Assembly (NCBI GenBank): GCA_022036555.1
Contig: CM039139.1
Coordinates: forward strand, 11,980,931-12,044,930
DNA from: Microstegium vimineum
Taxonomy: Eukaryota > Streptophyta > Magnoliopsida > Poales > Poaceae
DNA length: 64,000 nucleotides
Direction: 5' to 3'
Below are positions 31,270 through 43,375 of the stretch, piece after piece. Position 1 is the first letter of the stretch; every line of letters starts with the position of its first letter. The notes below the pieces were generated by a model, which was given only the letters and a program-made list of their open reading frames with translations, was not told where the DNA came from and made no database searches. A program made the translations under genes and the position numbers.

Positions 31270-34200
31270 ATGGGCCCGCCCCACGCCGCGCAGGACCCGG
31301 CGTCGTCGCCGTCGGGCGGCAGCGGCTCCGGCTCCTCCAGGCGCCGCTTCCGCGGGCTCGACCGCCGCAACGCGTCCAAGCACATCGCCTACACCGCCCC
31401 CAACTACTGCCAGTACCCGCCGTCCCCGCAGGCCGCCTCCGCGCCGGGGTCCGGGCCGGCCTCGCTTGCTGGCTCCGTCGCCTGCTCCCTCGACCTCGTC
31501 AACAGCTTCCGCATCGGTGGTAGCGGCGACGGGGGCGGGGACCTCCGCTTCCTGTGCGAAAGCCTCGGCCTCTCCGGGCCCGACGACTTCGCCATCCCGA
31601 TTGCCGACTGGGAGGCGCACAAGGCCGTTCGGTCCTCCACCTCCGCTTCGAGCTCCCCCTCCTCCGCACGCCCCAACCACGACTCCCCTCTGCGGCACTC
31701 ACCGCTCTGTCAGGTGGGTGACCCCGACCCGGAGCTATCGGACGCAACGGGGAGGGGCGGCACAATCGAAGCTCCGGAGCGGCCGGCACGCCTGGATCCG
31801 CCGCCCGAGTCTACCTATCCGGATGCGAGGAGGGCAGCTGGGGAGGGAGGAATCAAGGGCGTGCGCCCGCCGCCGGTGCTCAAGCCGCCGCCTTCGATGG
31901 CGCTGCCAGCTGTCTGCGGCGCCGGATCCACGTGGGATATCTTGCGGTCGTTCGCGCCGGATGAGAAAGAGGACGCCCCCGCGAGTAGATTTGGCAGTCG
32001 TTTTGGACACCGGGATGCGGTGGAGAAGGATGACGACGAGGATGCGGCGGTATTGTTAACGTTGGACGATCTTGGGCTGGAGGAGTCGTCCGAGGGCTTC
32101 ACTGGTACTTCTTCGCTATCAACGACCTACGATGACGAGACCTCAAGCACCACCACGGAATCCATGTTCTATATCTCACCGAATGGGAGGTTTAGGAGGA
32201 GGATCCGGTCATGGAGCCGAGGGGTGCTCCTGGGTAGTGGCTCGTTTGGGACAGTCTATGAGGGCATCAGCGAGTAAGTGCTCTAAACATAAAATTCAGT
32301 TGCTCTTCCGTGCTGTTTAGTTGCTTGGAATAATCAATCTAACATGCTACACCTGTCTATACTCCATAGTGCGCATAGGTACAGCTAGAAGCCTCGATTA
32401 ATCTGGGTTTCACTTTCACAGAACTGATTATATTGCTGATTACAACTTACTAGATCCATTTCTAAATGTTAGACACTAAGCAGTAAGCACAGCCTACTAG
32501 TAATTAACAATTGAATTAGTTACATGATATAGTCTTCTGCAACTAAACCAACATGATCCTAAGTAATAGGCAAAGATCTCAACTAAAATCATTGTCACAT
32601 GCAATTCGATGAACTATTCCTCAATCATACATGGGACCATGACATATTAATGTGCCAAAATGTTGCACTCATGTCTTCTGGATCAACATAGAATAATCTG
32701 ATATTCATTTTTCTGTTCTTTTTAGATCCTTGATTTTATTTCGATTTAGAACTGAGGTTAAGTATTTTTTTACTTGATTATGTGTTCTTTGGTCATGATA
32801 ACTTGGATATTCAGCTCTGCGAACAATTTACCCGAATTTGTTGTCCTGTATGAAGCAATTCGACATTTGCCCTCTTTTTTTTTTCTGCCAATGTGCAATA
32901 GGATGGTTGCCTTCACTATTTATAGCCTGCTCTAGTTTTTTCCTGTTGCAAGCCTGAACCCTGATGTCTTACATGCTTTTCTGCTTCTGTGTCATATTAT
33001 CAGTGAGGGTGTCTTCTTTGCTGTCAAAGAAGTAAACTTATTTGATCAAGGGAGCAATGCTAAGCAGTGTATCTATCAGCTTGAGCAGGTTCGTTTCGCT
33101 ATTTTTTCTCTCGATAGTATTACTGGCAGTTTCCCATCCTATCATGAATTGCATCTCCCGTGTTCTTCAACTTGAATGGCACAGTTCATGCAGCAAATGT
33201 CATATAGGATTTTTTTAATGATGTGGAGGACAGAGGGAGTTGAGACTTAAGAGAAAGAGGTTGTTCTTTCGTAAAGCAAAGACAATCCATTGTAGGGGTT
33301 GTCTGTTAATTTGTCTCAGATTACATGGTAATGCATAAGCCTATAAGATAGCACCAGTGTTTTTGGCTTCCACTGATTTCCTGAGATTTGATCCCTTGGT
33401 CTGTGTGCTGTTAGCCTTAAGATGGCTCCGCTTGCAAACTATGCCTAATTTCCTCAAAAGACTAGTGTTGCAAGATCTGACCTCTTTTATCTTTTCTTAA
33501 TCTTTCCAGGAAATTGCACTTCTGAGCCAGTTTGAGCATGAGAATATAGTGCAGTATTATGGAACGGACAAAGTAAGTAGCTTCAGTTTATCATACTGTT
33601 GATATAATAAATTCCGTATACATAGAAAATTCCATTGTTTTCTTTATGCCCCATGTATGCGTGCTTAGGCTATTATATTGATGACCCTCCAACTGTGTTA
33701 CTATTGCAGGAAGATTCAAAGCTTTACATCTTCCTTGAATTAGTGACCCAAGGATCCCTTGCATCATTGTATCAGAAATATCGCCTGCGTGATACTCATG
33801 TCTCTGCATATACAAGACAGATCCTTAATGGGTTGACTTACCTCCATGAAAGGAACATAGTCCATAGGTAATGAAATTAGTTTAAGTTCTTGTACCTATA
33901 TTGGTGCCATTTAGTGTAGAATCAGATTACTGGAAATAACAAATATGGGCAATTATGCGCCCATTAGTTTAAATGAAGCCATGCAAGCAACGCCCAATAC
34001 CTATATTTTCCACATACTATTGTATATACGTATGTTCTGAACTATGGATTGAATTGTGATATTGCAGAGACATTAAATGTGCAAATATTCTGGTGCATGC
34101 CAATGGATCTGTGAAACTTGCAGATTTTGGACTCGCTAAGGAGGTCGATTGCATGCTGCAAACTTTGCCCTTTGTTTATTTAATTTATCTGCTTACACTT

Positions 34201-35183
34201 TCTCTGATACAAAACTATATTTTTATCATTTCCCTTTCAGATTACCAAATTCAATGCAGTTAAATCATGCAAAGGAACTGTTTATTGGATGGCACCTGAG
34301 GTAACCACCATAAACTCTGACTTGAGATCAGAACATTCTTGCATTTTGTTCGCCTTATGTTTACCTTCAGTGATTTGTCTAGAATAATCATCTTGAAGTA
34401 ATAATAGACCTAAATTATTGAAATATTACTTGGGAGTAGTGCCCTATCCCCTATGCCCCTACCTCAGTGATGTTGTTACAGATCTATCAAACATCTGGTA
34501 CAGTCTAATCAAAGTTGGTTTGTATAATGGAGTAGTAGCTGAGTTGATATTTTAGTGTGATTAAGTTGACAATTCATTGATTTGACATAGGCATCATTTC
34601 ATGAGAACTTAATGTGCTGGCGAACAATCATTGTTGCTGGATGACAGCATATATATTTTGGATCTACACTTTAAGATCATTCTAGATGGAAGCACTAAAA
34701 TCTAAATTTTCAGGTTGTCAATCCAAAGAAGACGTATGGACCTGCAGCTGACATATGGAGTCTTGGTTGCACTGTCTTAGAGATGTTGACACGCCAAATA
34801 CCCTATCCTGACCTTGAATGGGTGAGAACATTTAGTACTGGCTTTTGCAAATTCGAGTTGCTGTTTTCGAATTATATGAGTGTGCCTATATGTACATGAT
34901 TTTCTGAACTATTGATATATGCTTGAGCCCATTCTTCTTGCTACTTGTTATGCAGACACAAGCTCTATACAGGATTGGTAAGGGGGATTCACCAGCAATT
35001 CCAAATTCTCTTTCAAAGGATGCTCGTGATTTTATAAGCCAGTGTGTAAAATCCAATCCAGAAGACAGACCATCAGCATCCAAACTTTTGGAGCATCCAT
35101 TCGTAAACAAGTCAATAAGATCCGTACGGTCTATGAGGACGACATCTTCACGCTCGAATTCATCTACACGTGGCATCAATTAA
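31270..35183 (+). CDS. MEKK1: MAP kinase kinase kinase, MEKK1 type
   Basis: Eight exons: 31270-32273, 33004-33088, 33510-33572, 33710-33867, 34068-34143, 34241-34300, 34714-34821, 34956-35183. They join in frame to 593 aa. The N-terminal 310 residues are Ser/Pro/acidic and regulatory. The kinase domain follows, with glycine loop LLGSGSFGTVYEG (G322-G327), Lys343 in FAVKEV, HRDIKCAN (D438, K440), DFGLAKE (D456), GTVYWMAPE and ADIWSLGCTVLEM. Wording such as IFLELVTQGSL and SCKGT is that of the plant MEKK1 group, Ser/Thr kinases that phosphorylate MAP2Ks in immune and stress cascades. The start MGPPHAAQ was chosen because the in-frame extension to 31036 looks like 5'UTR. A 3'UTR intron (about 35220-35367) is possible. 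The symbol denotes the subgroup, not proven orthology. Confidence 0.92.
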
Positions 35184-36543
35184 TGGGCCATTGATCATCT
35201 ATTGGACAGTGGCAGAATGGTAAGTTATCCTTGTGCCTTTTTGTGTCAAACTCATGGTAACATTTTACGTTGATCTCAGCTGTGGCTCACTAGGGCGCCA
35301 CTTGTTGCTTTTATAGGTGCGTGGATAATCTGACAATTTGACTTTCTTTGCTTGTTCGACCTACAGATATTGGTCCGCGCAAATCATGCGTTGCTGGCCG
35401 AAAGGGAGGGTTGTTTTGCCTGGAGCTAGTATTGTCAACGCGCAACAGCATTGTCGTCAACCTCTTACTGTTTCATTAGTTGATTCTTTGGCATACGCTC
35501 GCGAGGAAGATGTCCTCGTTGAGCTGCCGGCTAATATTCTTCTGCCTGGATAGAGAATAGTGAATGTGCATTTGAGCGCACGAGTTGTAGAGTGAGAACG
35601 GGCTGTGTAAATAGATTGCCCTGATGCCAATGATATGTTGCTATTTGAGAAAAGAAAAAAGAAAAAAAAAACTTCAAAGCTTTGGAACTGTCAACACCAG
35701 TTGTTAGATTGGAATTGCTGTCAGCTTTTGTGCCAAGACAGAAAGCATACGGTTATGTTATCTCTTCCTTTTTCAATCAACGGCACTTCCTAGAAAATCT
35801 TCAATTGGCTGCCGTTCTTCTCCATTTGGCATGGAAGACCATATCGCTTTCGGCCAGCTGGAGGGATTCCTTTCTCACGCGTTGTTACTTGTCTTGGCGT
35901 GTGCAGTCCGTAGAGCGTTTACTGTTCAACCAAGAAAAACTGTATTCACCGTTGATATGCTTCTTAAGATCCTTGATGAAGCTCTGCCTCTTGGCAACGA
36001 AACAAAGATACAATAACTCTCAACACATGTGAAAGCCGCGGATGAGAGGCAGGGACAAGCATTCTGATTCCCGGCACTCTTCAATCAGTTTTAACCTATA
36101 TATAACACAGCCTGTACAGTTAACTGAATACAATTAACTGAATAATTGAATAATGGTGGTAAAGCTGAGATGGGGGGTTTTTTTTTGCGGAAAATGCAGA
36201 AATGAATTCTAGCCGTGAGGGCGAAAGTTAATTCTGATCCAGTGTCAAGACATTCCCAGAATTAGCATAGTATACTTAAGTTAAACCACACTGTCACAAT
36301 AATCGGTTGAATTATCTCACTGTGGTCTTTCTGACAAATGGGTCTTGCGGTACAAATCTTGAAATTTGGTGAACATAAGACAACAAATGTGCGGTGAAAA
36401 ACCCTCCATCGTCCTGCGCAAACCCACATCTACCAGACTTCTTTTCCAGTAACCAACACAGGTAATGGAGAAGCCTATGGTGGTGCACCTTGAATTTGGA
36501 TCAGCACCCTGGTGTGGTCGCTATGGCTCTACTCTACATCTAT
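35184..36543. other. Convergent 3' regions of MAPKKK and PYM
   Basis: The plus-strand kinase gene and the minus-strand PYM gene end toward each other here. The sequence is unique and AT-rich. Short open frames (for example 35831-36016) have no recognisable product and are best read as UTR. A GTAAGT donor at 35220 and a CCTACAG acceptor at 35361-35367 suggest a spliced 3'UTR on the plus strand. Confidence 0.5.
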
Positions 36544-39500
36544 CTAGGCCGCAGGAGCTCTCTTGTCCTCCAAAAGCTTCAGCTCCATACACCATCCATC
36601 AATCTTTTTCATCTTTTCCATTGTCTCAGATTTCAATTTTTCAGGGTCACCTTGTAGTTGTGATTCAGCTAAACGTATCTGTTAAAAATCAAGATAGATT
36701 CATCCATGTCAACTCACCCTGCTATGGTTTCCTAAAATACACTTAGATTCAAGTATTTAACTTTTTAAATCAAATAATTTACTAATTAATTCTTCAAATC
36801 AAAATGGGTTTACTACAAGGCACAAAGGTTCAAACAAGTGAAATGTCACTAATGGAAGAAAGGGCCAAACATATAGTGAAATCTAGACTAAGCAGAGAAG
36901 GCTAATCGTACATGTTTAAAGGACATGTGGAATACCTTAAATGCACTAAAACTAGAAAGGAAATTGCAGTTAACAGACACCATTAACTATTAAGTTGGAT
37001 TATCAGCACCCAGCATGAATAAATCAAAAGATGAAGAAAATTGATTTTCATTAAATATGAGGCCAGGTCCCAAATCTTACGAACTAGATTTGCAGTAAGA
37101 CACAACTTTTCACTATCATATTTGATTTAAGATACTCAAAATGAAAGCACACAATTGAAGTTTGCTATAAGCAAGATCAAATCCAACTAAATATTGGGGG
37201 AAAAATACCATGCCCAGACCCGACAATAAGGAAAATGATTTAAACATACTAGTTTGGAACTGAACTCACATTCATATTTTTTTTCATAGAAAATGTGCAG
37301 ACACAAGAGAGAGCAAGAGTAAACCTTCTTCTTCAGTGCTCGAATTTTCTTGTCTATGTCTGGAGCAGATGATTCCGGTTGTGAATTGCTTGTAGTATTT
37401 GTGGACGGCGTTGCGTGTGACTCAGAAATAGCAATGCCACTTATCTGCTTTGTTACACTTTCCACTGAATCCATCTGCTTATCTGTTTTGGATGAAAGAG
37501 CCTTGTCAGTTTCTCCAGCACCAGTTTCCTCTATATCCGCACTCTTTCCTTTATCATTTGCCGAGCTGGCCTGCTAATAAACATTTTCCTTAAATAAGTG
37601 ATGTGCTAACCCAATAGGCGAAGAAAAAATGGGAAGTTAAACACAAAACCTTTAGTTTTTAGAAAATTTCATTGTTATACATCTTCACAGAACAAATTGT
37701 ATCACCTCATTAAATAATCAACTAATCATGCAACCAATTCAAACTGACACGTATAAGAATTCTATACACAAACAACTAATTTCCATCAGGGGAGCTTAGT
37801 TGCCGTTTTGATATCCTCAATCAGCAACATTTTTTTTGTTATAAACGGTTAAATGAGATCATAACATCGATTGGCCCACTAAAACTAATCTGACAACATA
37901 ACCCATTATTAGTTTTGAAAGTAGCATGCCTTATATTATATCTATTCTGAGTTCGACAAAGTCCTATGTTGAAATTATAGTCAGACCATGATGAAGTTTC
38001 ATGAGGAAAATGTTAAATATCTTGGGTGATTAGCTAATGATGCAAGTGTCAGGACTATAACAGGAGGAGGAAAAAAACTCTGATTACAAAGAGATGGCAT
38101 TTAAGTGTTTTTATATAATCAAAATAAATATTGATGATGCATTTTTAAAATGCATGTATACCATAATCCATCCGTCCGTCCTAAATTATAGGCCATTTTG
38201 GATTTTCCTAGATACAGAACTTTTGTGATGCACTTAGATATATGCTGTCTAGATGCAACACACAGAAAAGCCATAACAGTCCATAATTTGGAACCTCCGA
38301 GTACAATATTTCCCAACTTTGATAAAGAAACAAAGTGAATTCTTTATTCATGGAGAAACATGCTGAGCCTCAATCAGACCAACCACACATTTTGTGAAGT
38401 CATAAATAAACTGCGCGTCCTTTACAAAGTACTCCCTCCATTCCAAACTCTAAGACGTTTTGGCTTTTTAAGATACATAGCTTTTGCTATGCACTTAGAT
38501 ATACACTATGTCTAGATACGTAATATAAATAATGGATCTAGAAAAGTCAAAACATCTTATAATTTGGCACAGAGAGAGTACATGTTATGGTGGCGGCTAG
38601 GGTTGAGAGGAGAGAGAAGGGGCCGGCCAGGGGGGCGGCCCATGGCCGAGCAAGAGAGAAGACTTTTCCTTCTAATTCATGCTTGATTAGATTGATACAT
38701 CTCCTCTCCTTAAATAGAGAGGCTAACTTGGCATCTAAGCAAGAAATCCTTATCTCAAATCAACCCTAACTCTAATGGGTTATATTGCCAACCCACGCCC
38801 GATAGGTCCATGAGACCATGACATACGCCTCTAACAGTACATCTTAGGGGTTTAGTGCCTAAAGGTAACCAATTCCATGTTGCTGCAATGCTCCAACTCC
38901 ATTTTGATACAAAATTTGTCAGTACGTCACTCTGTCACAAGTCATCACAACCTTAGTTAAACTCATTTTTTTCTTAATAAGATCCCTATTATGCTTTTAT
39001 CCCCAAGACGGTGCATGAAGACAACACATACAATCATGATGATAGCAAGAAACATCATTAGGAGTGCAATGAAAAAAAATGTTGTGTGTGCGATTCAATT
39101 GTAGCAGTTACAGTTAATAATCGGCCAGGAACAGATTAGCAGTGTTGCTCTAAGGGCTTCTAGTACCTGAAGCGCCAAAGGGCCTCTAGTCTAGTTGGTT
39201 AGAGGAACCCAACGGCACTCCTCAGGTCCTGGGTTCAACTCCTTGTTGGAACGAATTTCAGGCTGGGGTTAAAAAAAATCCCCTCGTCTGTCCCATTGCC
39301 AAAGCACAAGTCTAAGGTCCGGCCCCGGTCGTGGTCGTCTCACATGGGCTACGGTGCCGCTGTGTATGGATGGGGCAGGGGTTCGGGGGTTTTCTCGACT
39401 TGCGTGAGAAGGTCTTCTTCTTAATGCAATGCCCGGGGGCTGTCTTACCCCCCGCAGGTCGAGGTTTTTTTTTCCCTAGTACCTGAAGCCCTGAAGCAAC

Positions 39501-40753
39501 ACTGCTTGAGCACCATAATGAAGTGCATGCAGATAAAATAATGCAAGCTATTTCCACATGAATCACTAATCAGAATTGGTGTTACCTAATTGGTTGAGAT
39601 GACAAGGTTGACAAAGTTTAGGTTTGATAAATGGAATACACAGTAATTTTGTATAAAGGAACGTGAGATAGCCACTATATTCTGCTAGTTTGCATGGCCT
39701 TATGAGCTGTTGCATAGCCTTATGAGCTGTAGCAATTTCAAACAAAAAAAAATCCACAAGGATGCCATAGAAAATTGTTCATCACAAGTACACTTGAATG
39801 GTTGGCAGAAAATAGCAAGGACAAGACATGCAAAACCAAGCATACTGTAGGGAGTCACAATATTGCGTCATTAACTTGAGACATAATATATATACATAAC
39901 AAAACTATATTGAAGAGTTCAGAGTACCAATACTGAACTTGACCATGTATTGCTCAATGCTAATTATTGCTACACTCATGCAATAAAACTACTGACGTAC
40001 GAAAAAATCATCTGAGAGACAGAATCGTGGTTCACCTAAATAGACCTTTCATACAATTCTCTTGCTGGTCGTCCATTTCTTACAGTCCAGCACAGAAAGG
40101 TATTTGTGGTAACGGCGGAAGCATTGTTTAAGGGCCGACTTTTTCCTATACAAACTATTGAGTATGGCTAACTAATGCACGAGAAAAAAAAGGTCAATTC
40201 CTCCTTCCATCACCAGCCCAACCCCATTATTGGTTCTCCAATGAACATTTAGTAAAGGCAAGAATTCTAACTATGATGAGCAATCCAATTCAAGCAAATC
40301 TGATGGCTTCTCTCGCAACCATGGCGATACGAGCACAAGCACAAGACAGAGAAGCCCTACCTGCTGCCGTTTCTCCTTCCGTCGCTCGTTCCGCTTGGCG
40401 GCCTTCGTCTTGGGTTTGGCATCGGCCACTAGCGCCGGGTCGTACCCCGGCGGCACGTCGGGCCCTGACTTCCTCATCTGTGCCGTGCTACCCGATAAGA
40501 AAACAAAATCGAATAGAAGCGCGGCACTTGGTGATGCGAGGGAGGAAGTTTGGGGAAGGAGGTGATGACTCACTAGGGCGCCCTTAGACTGGTAGATGGC
40601 GACCTCATCCTGGGGCACGTAGCCGGCGCGGATGCGGATGGCCTTGCGGAGCGTGCCGTCGGGGCGGCGCGTGGGTGCGATGATGCGCTCGCCTTCCTTA
40701 GGGATGGAGAGGAGGCGCCGCTGGTCACCGCCGCCGTCGCTGGAGGTGGCCAT
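36544..40753 (-). CDS. PYM: PYM, partner of Y14 and Mago (exon junction complex disassembly)
   Basis: Four exons on the minus strand: 40753-40574, 40477-40361, 37570-37325, 36678-36544. They join in frame to 225 aa. The N-terminus is the Mago-binding domain (PF09282-type): RRLLSIPKEGERIIAPTRRP, then KAIRIRAGYVPQDEVAIYQSKG (trimmed here). A basic KTKAAKRNERRKEKRQQ helix follows, then a Ser/Thr/Glu-rich linker, and a C-terminal helix IRLAESQLQGDPEKL...WCMELKLLE typical of PYM. PYM binds the Mago-Y14 dimer, and in animals also ribosomes, and strips exon junction complexes from translated mRNA. An upstream in-frame ATG (40819) would add 22 residues not expected in the family. Intron 2 is about 2.8 kb and hosts a SINE and two MITEs. 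Confidence 0.92.
38165..38302. mobile_element. Degenerate Stowaway-like MITE in PYM intron 2
   Basis: CCATCCGTCCGTCCTAAATTATA at the left (trimmed motif ATCCGTCCGTCCTAAATT) and AATTTGGAACCTCCGAGTAC at the right are inverted, with Stowaway-type ends. The interior shares CACTTAGATATA and GTCTAGAT with the element at 38432. Confidence 0.5.
38432..38578. mobile_element. Stowaway-like MITE in PYM intron 2
   Basis: Left CTCCCTCCATTCC and right GGCACAGAGAGAG with TA on both sides (38430-38431 and 38579-38580). The inner inverted repeat CAAACTCTAAGACGTTTTGG pairs with CAAAACATCTTATAATTTGG. Confidence 0.75.
39175..39475 (+). mobile_element. tRNA-derived SINE (PoaS type) in PYM intron 2
   Basis: The head has a pol III A box (TAGTTGGTTAGAGG, 39192-39205) and B box (GGTTCAACTCC, 39232-39242). 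The body and 3' end (CCCGGGGGCTGTCTTACCCC, then GCAGGTCGAGG and a T-run) match a common grass SINE family. A perfect 14-bp target duplication CTAGTACCTGAAGC lies at 39161-39174 and 39476-39489. It lies antisense to PYM. Confidence 0.88.
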
Positions 40754-41332
40754 GGCTGGGGTGGCGTGCGTGATTCGGATGCGGACGGGGAGGAGGAAGG
40801 CTGCAGCGACGGCGGGCACAGGATGGGTTTAGGGGAGTCGAGATGTCAGAGCGAAGGAAGGCTTGAGTTGAGGCGAACACCGGGATCGGGCAACCGCAGC
40901 TGTGCAGGTTTTCCCTTCTTCTTTTTTTTTTCTTCTGCCCTTCCTTTTTCTTTCTTTCTATATTTTTATTACAAAAAAAATGATTTTCGTTTTACTATAA
41001 CTATCATCACGCGATAGAATCTGACTTTGTATCATCTATAGACACAAATTATTCTAACTTATATATAAACACGAGTTATGAAAAAAAATACTGAGAGTGG
41101 TTCAACAAGTAGAAAAGTAGGATGAAAACAAATCAATTTGAGAAGTAAAGAAACAGTAAAAAATAAAAAAAAACTTTTATAGTATTGTATTATATATAAC
41201 TAGATATAGATGATAGCTCTACTATTCTTCATACCTATTTGCAAAAATACAATTATGTTTTAGGCCATAAAACAATTTAGTTGGATAAACAATATATTTG
41301 TTTTGACTATTTTTTTTATTCAAGCTTATTTA

Positions 41333-41662
41333 GGGCATGTTTTGGTACAGCTCCCTGAGCTGTTTTTTTATCAAACACCTCTTTCATGAAGCTGTTGTGA
41401 GATGTTTTTTACCAAACACCTCTTTCCAAAACAGTTTCACCCTCTCACAAAGATATGAAGTGAGATGAAGCTGAAAATAGTAGCTTATCACAGTTCTCTC
41501 TCCCCCTTTTCTCTCTCATATGTATGCATAAAGTTGTTGGTGAAGCTGTTTTCCAAACACTTTTTCTAAAATAACTCAGCTTCACCTAAAGAGTTGCTCA
41601 TGAAGTTATTTTCTTAAAAAAAATAGCTTCACTAATGAAGCACAGCTGTACCAAACGGGCCG
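41333..41662. mobile_element. Tourist-like MITE
   Basis: Ends GGGCATGTTTTGGTACAGCT and AGCTGTACCAAACGGGCC are inverted repeats. TTA on both sides (41330-41332, 41663-41665) fits a PIF/Harbinger duplication. The interior repeats motifs such as CCAAACACCTCTTTC. Confidence 0.65.
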
Positions 41663-41938
41663 TTAGTATAGTTTAGAAATAGAAATCACCGCATGAGTAT
41701 TGACTAGCAAACCATGCATTGCAGTAGTATAAACATAACCTTTTGTGCGGTCATCTATACAACCTCATAACAATGATAATGAGTTAGTTATATATTTATT
41801 GAAATTTACATGGGTTTGGTTCAATTGTATTTCAATTAAATCAACTAAATTTCATAGCCAATAATAAGTGTAGATACAATACAAGATTAATTCGAGCACA
41901 TAGAATCCCGAGGCCACGGTATAAACGGTGACATCTAC

Positions 41939-42035
41939 GGCCTTGTTTGAAATGCACGAATTACTCCCCGTTCTTGTGTTTTTCTGTGAATTTTTTGTGT
42001 AATTCCTATAAAATTCTTGTGTTCCAAACATTCCC
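41939..42035. mobile_element. Short MITE-like element
   Basis: GGCCTTGTTTGAAATGCACGAATT-like left end (trimmed: GGCCTTGTTTGAAATGCACG) and AATTCTTGTGTTCCAAACAT-CCC right end are inverted over about 20 bp. About 97 bp. Target duplication unclear. Confidence 0.45.
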
Positions 42036-43375
42036 TAAGGTTTTTGCAATAGATAAAGGCACATGAACACAACTAAATTGTTTGTGTGAGAGCTCAAATA
42101 GAGGATCTAGATGGTAACACGTGAAACATAGAGTTTATATATGTTTGGGCCCTTGTGGAGAGGTAACACTTTACCTCATGTGTTTGTGGATGTGTTACTT
42201 GTGCGTTGCAGCGAGGACTAAGGGATGGAGATAAATACTGATTAAGAGGATCCCCACCCCACCTTGTACGACATATACCAAGGCTAAAAGAACGATATGA
42301 GAGCATCTCCAAGAGTTCTCTAAATCTCTTCCTAATCCTTGATTTTTAGGTAGATGAGAAAAAAAATCTCTCTCCAATAACTCCTAACCCGTCCTCCTAA
42401 TCTTCTAGTACTTGGAAAAAGTCACTTAATTCCGCATAAAGTTATGCGCTTTAAGTCACGCGTAAAGTCCCAGCTTCTAGAGGTGGAAGGACGTAGAAAA
42501 TTATAAAGTAGGAAATAGTTTCGGATGCAAATGTACAAGAGAGAAAGAATATATAAACACGGTTAGGATAATTTAGAAAAAGTATATGATCATCTCCTAA
42601 AATAAGGGATCTCTGATATAACCACTAAAAATCAAAGACACTGAACAAATCTGATTAGTAACACAAATAACCCTAATAAAGCTACTTCTAGCAATAGGTT
42701 TGTGGTCTATGGCGACAAGAGCAATTAAGTCAATTCTAAGAAAGTAAACTACTCAATATATTTACCCAAAATGCAAGAATACCATGGTCACTAAGCTAAC
42801 CATTATTGCCTACAACAGAGAATGTTAGTAGCATGATCTAATTTAAGGTTGTTAGTATCCCGATCCGCACCATAGAATCTTACGATACTATGATTCTACA
42901 GAGCCGAAACAATACTGATGCTACTATGAAGGCTTCACACGACCCTACATATTACGATACTAATATAATTTGATATAATTCGCCTTCTTAAATGGTTGTG
43001 ATAAAATATTATTTAATGTTAAGAAATTTTGAATCCCCTGAAGTGGTAAAGAAGGAGGCTCTTCTTTGTCTCATTAGGACAAACAAATAGGAAGTGATAG
43101 TTCTTTCACTGCAGGGATGAAAGTTTATCTCCTACTAATTTCGATTGTACATCTAATGAAAATATATGCACATGAATATGAAAAAGCAAGGCTATCCCCT
43201 TTGCCGTTACCGAAGATCTATCAGCTAAGGAGGTTGATTGAGCAGGAAGTTGGAAATGATCTGAGTGGCAGTAATCTTTTTGATGTATCACAAAATGTCA
43301 ATATCGAATTACTGAAATCAATTGAGAGGAAAGAGATAAGCAATAGAAATGGTTATCAAGAATCCATACCAAAAC

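Larger units (their letters stand above)
40754..43357. other. Intergenic, PYM promoter side
   Basis: 40754-40920 is the probable 5'UTR and promoter of PYM. Beyond it the sequence is AT-rich, with two inverted-repeat elements listed separately. 43117-43357 has a protein-like open frame (ARLSPLPLPKIYQLRRLIEQ) that I do not recognise and that the LINE insertion interrupts. Confidence 0.5.

Noticed and set aside
39181..39250. Possible tRNA gene from A and B boxes
   Set aside because: It cannot fold into a full cloverleaf and continues into a 300-bp SINE body bounded by a target duplication.
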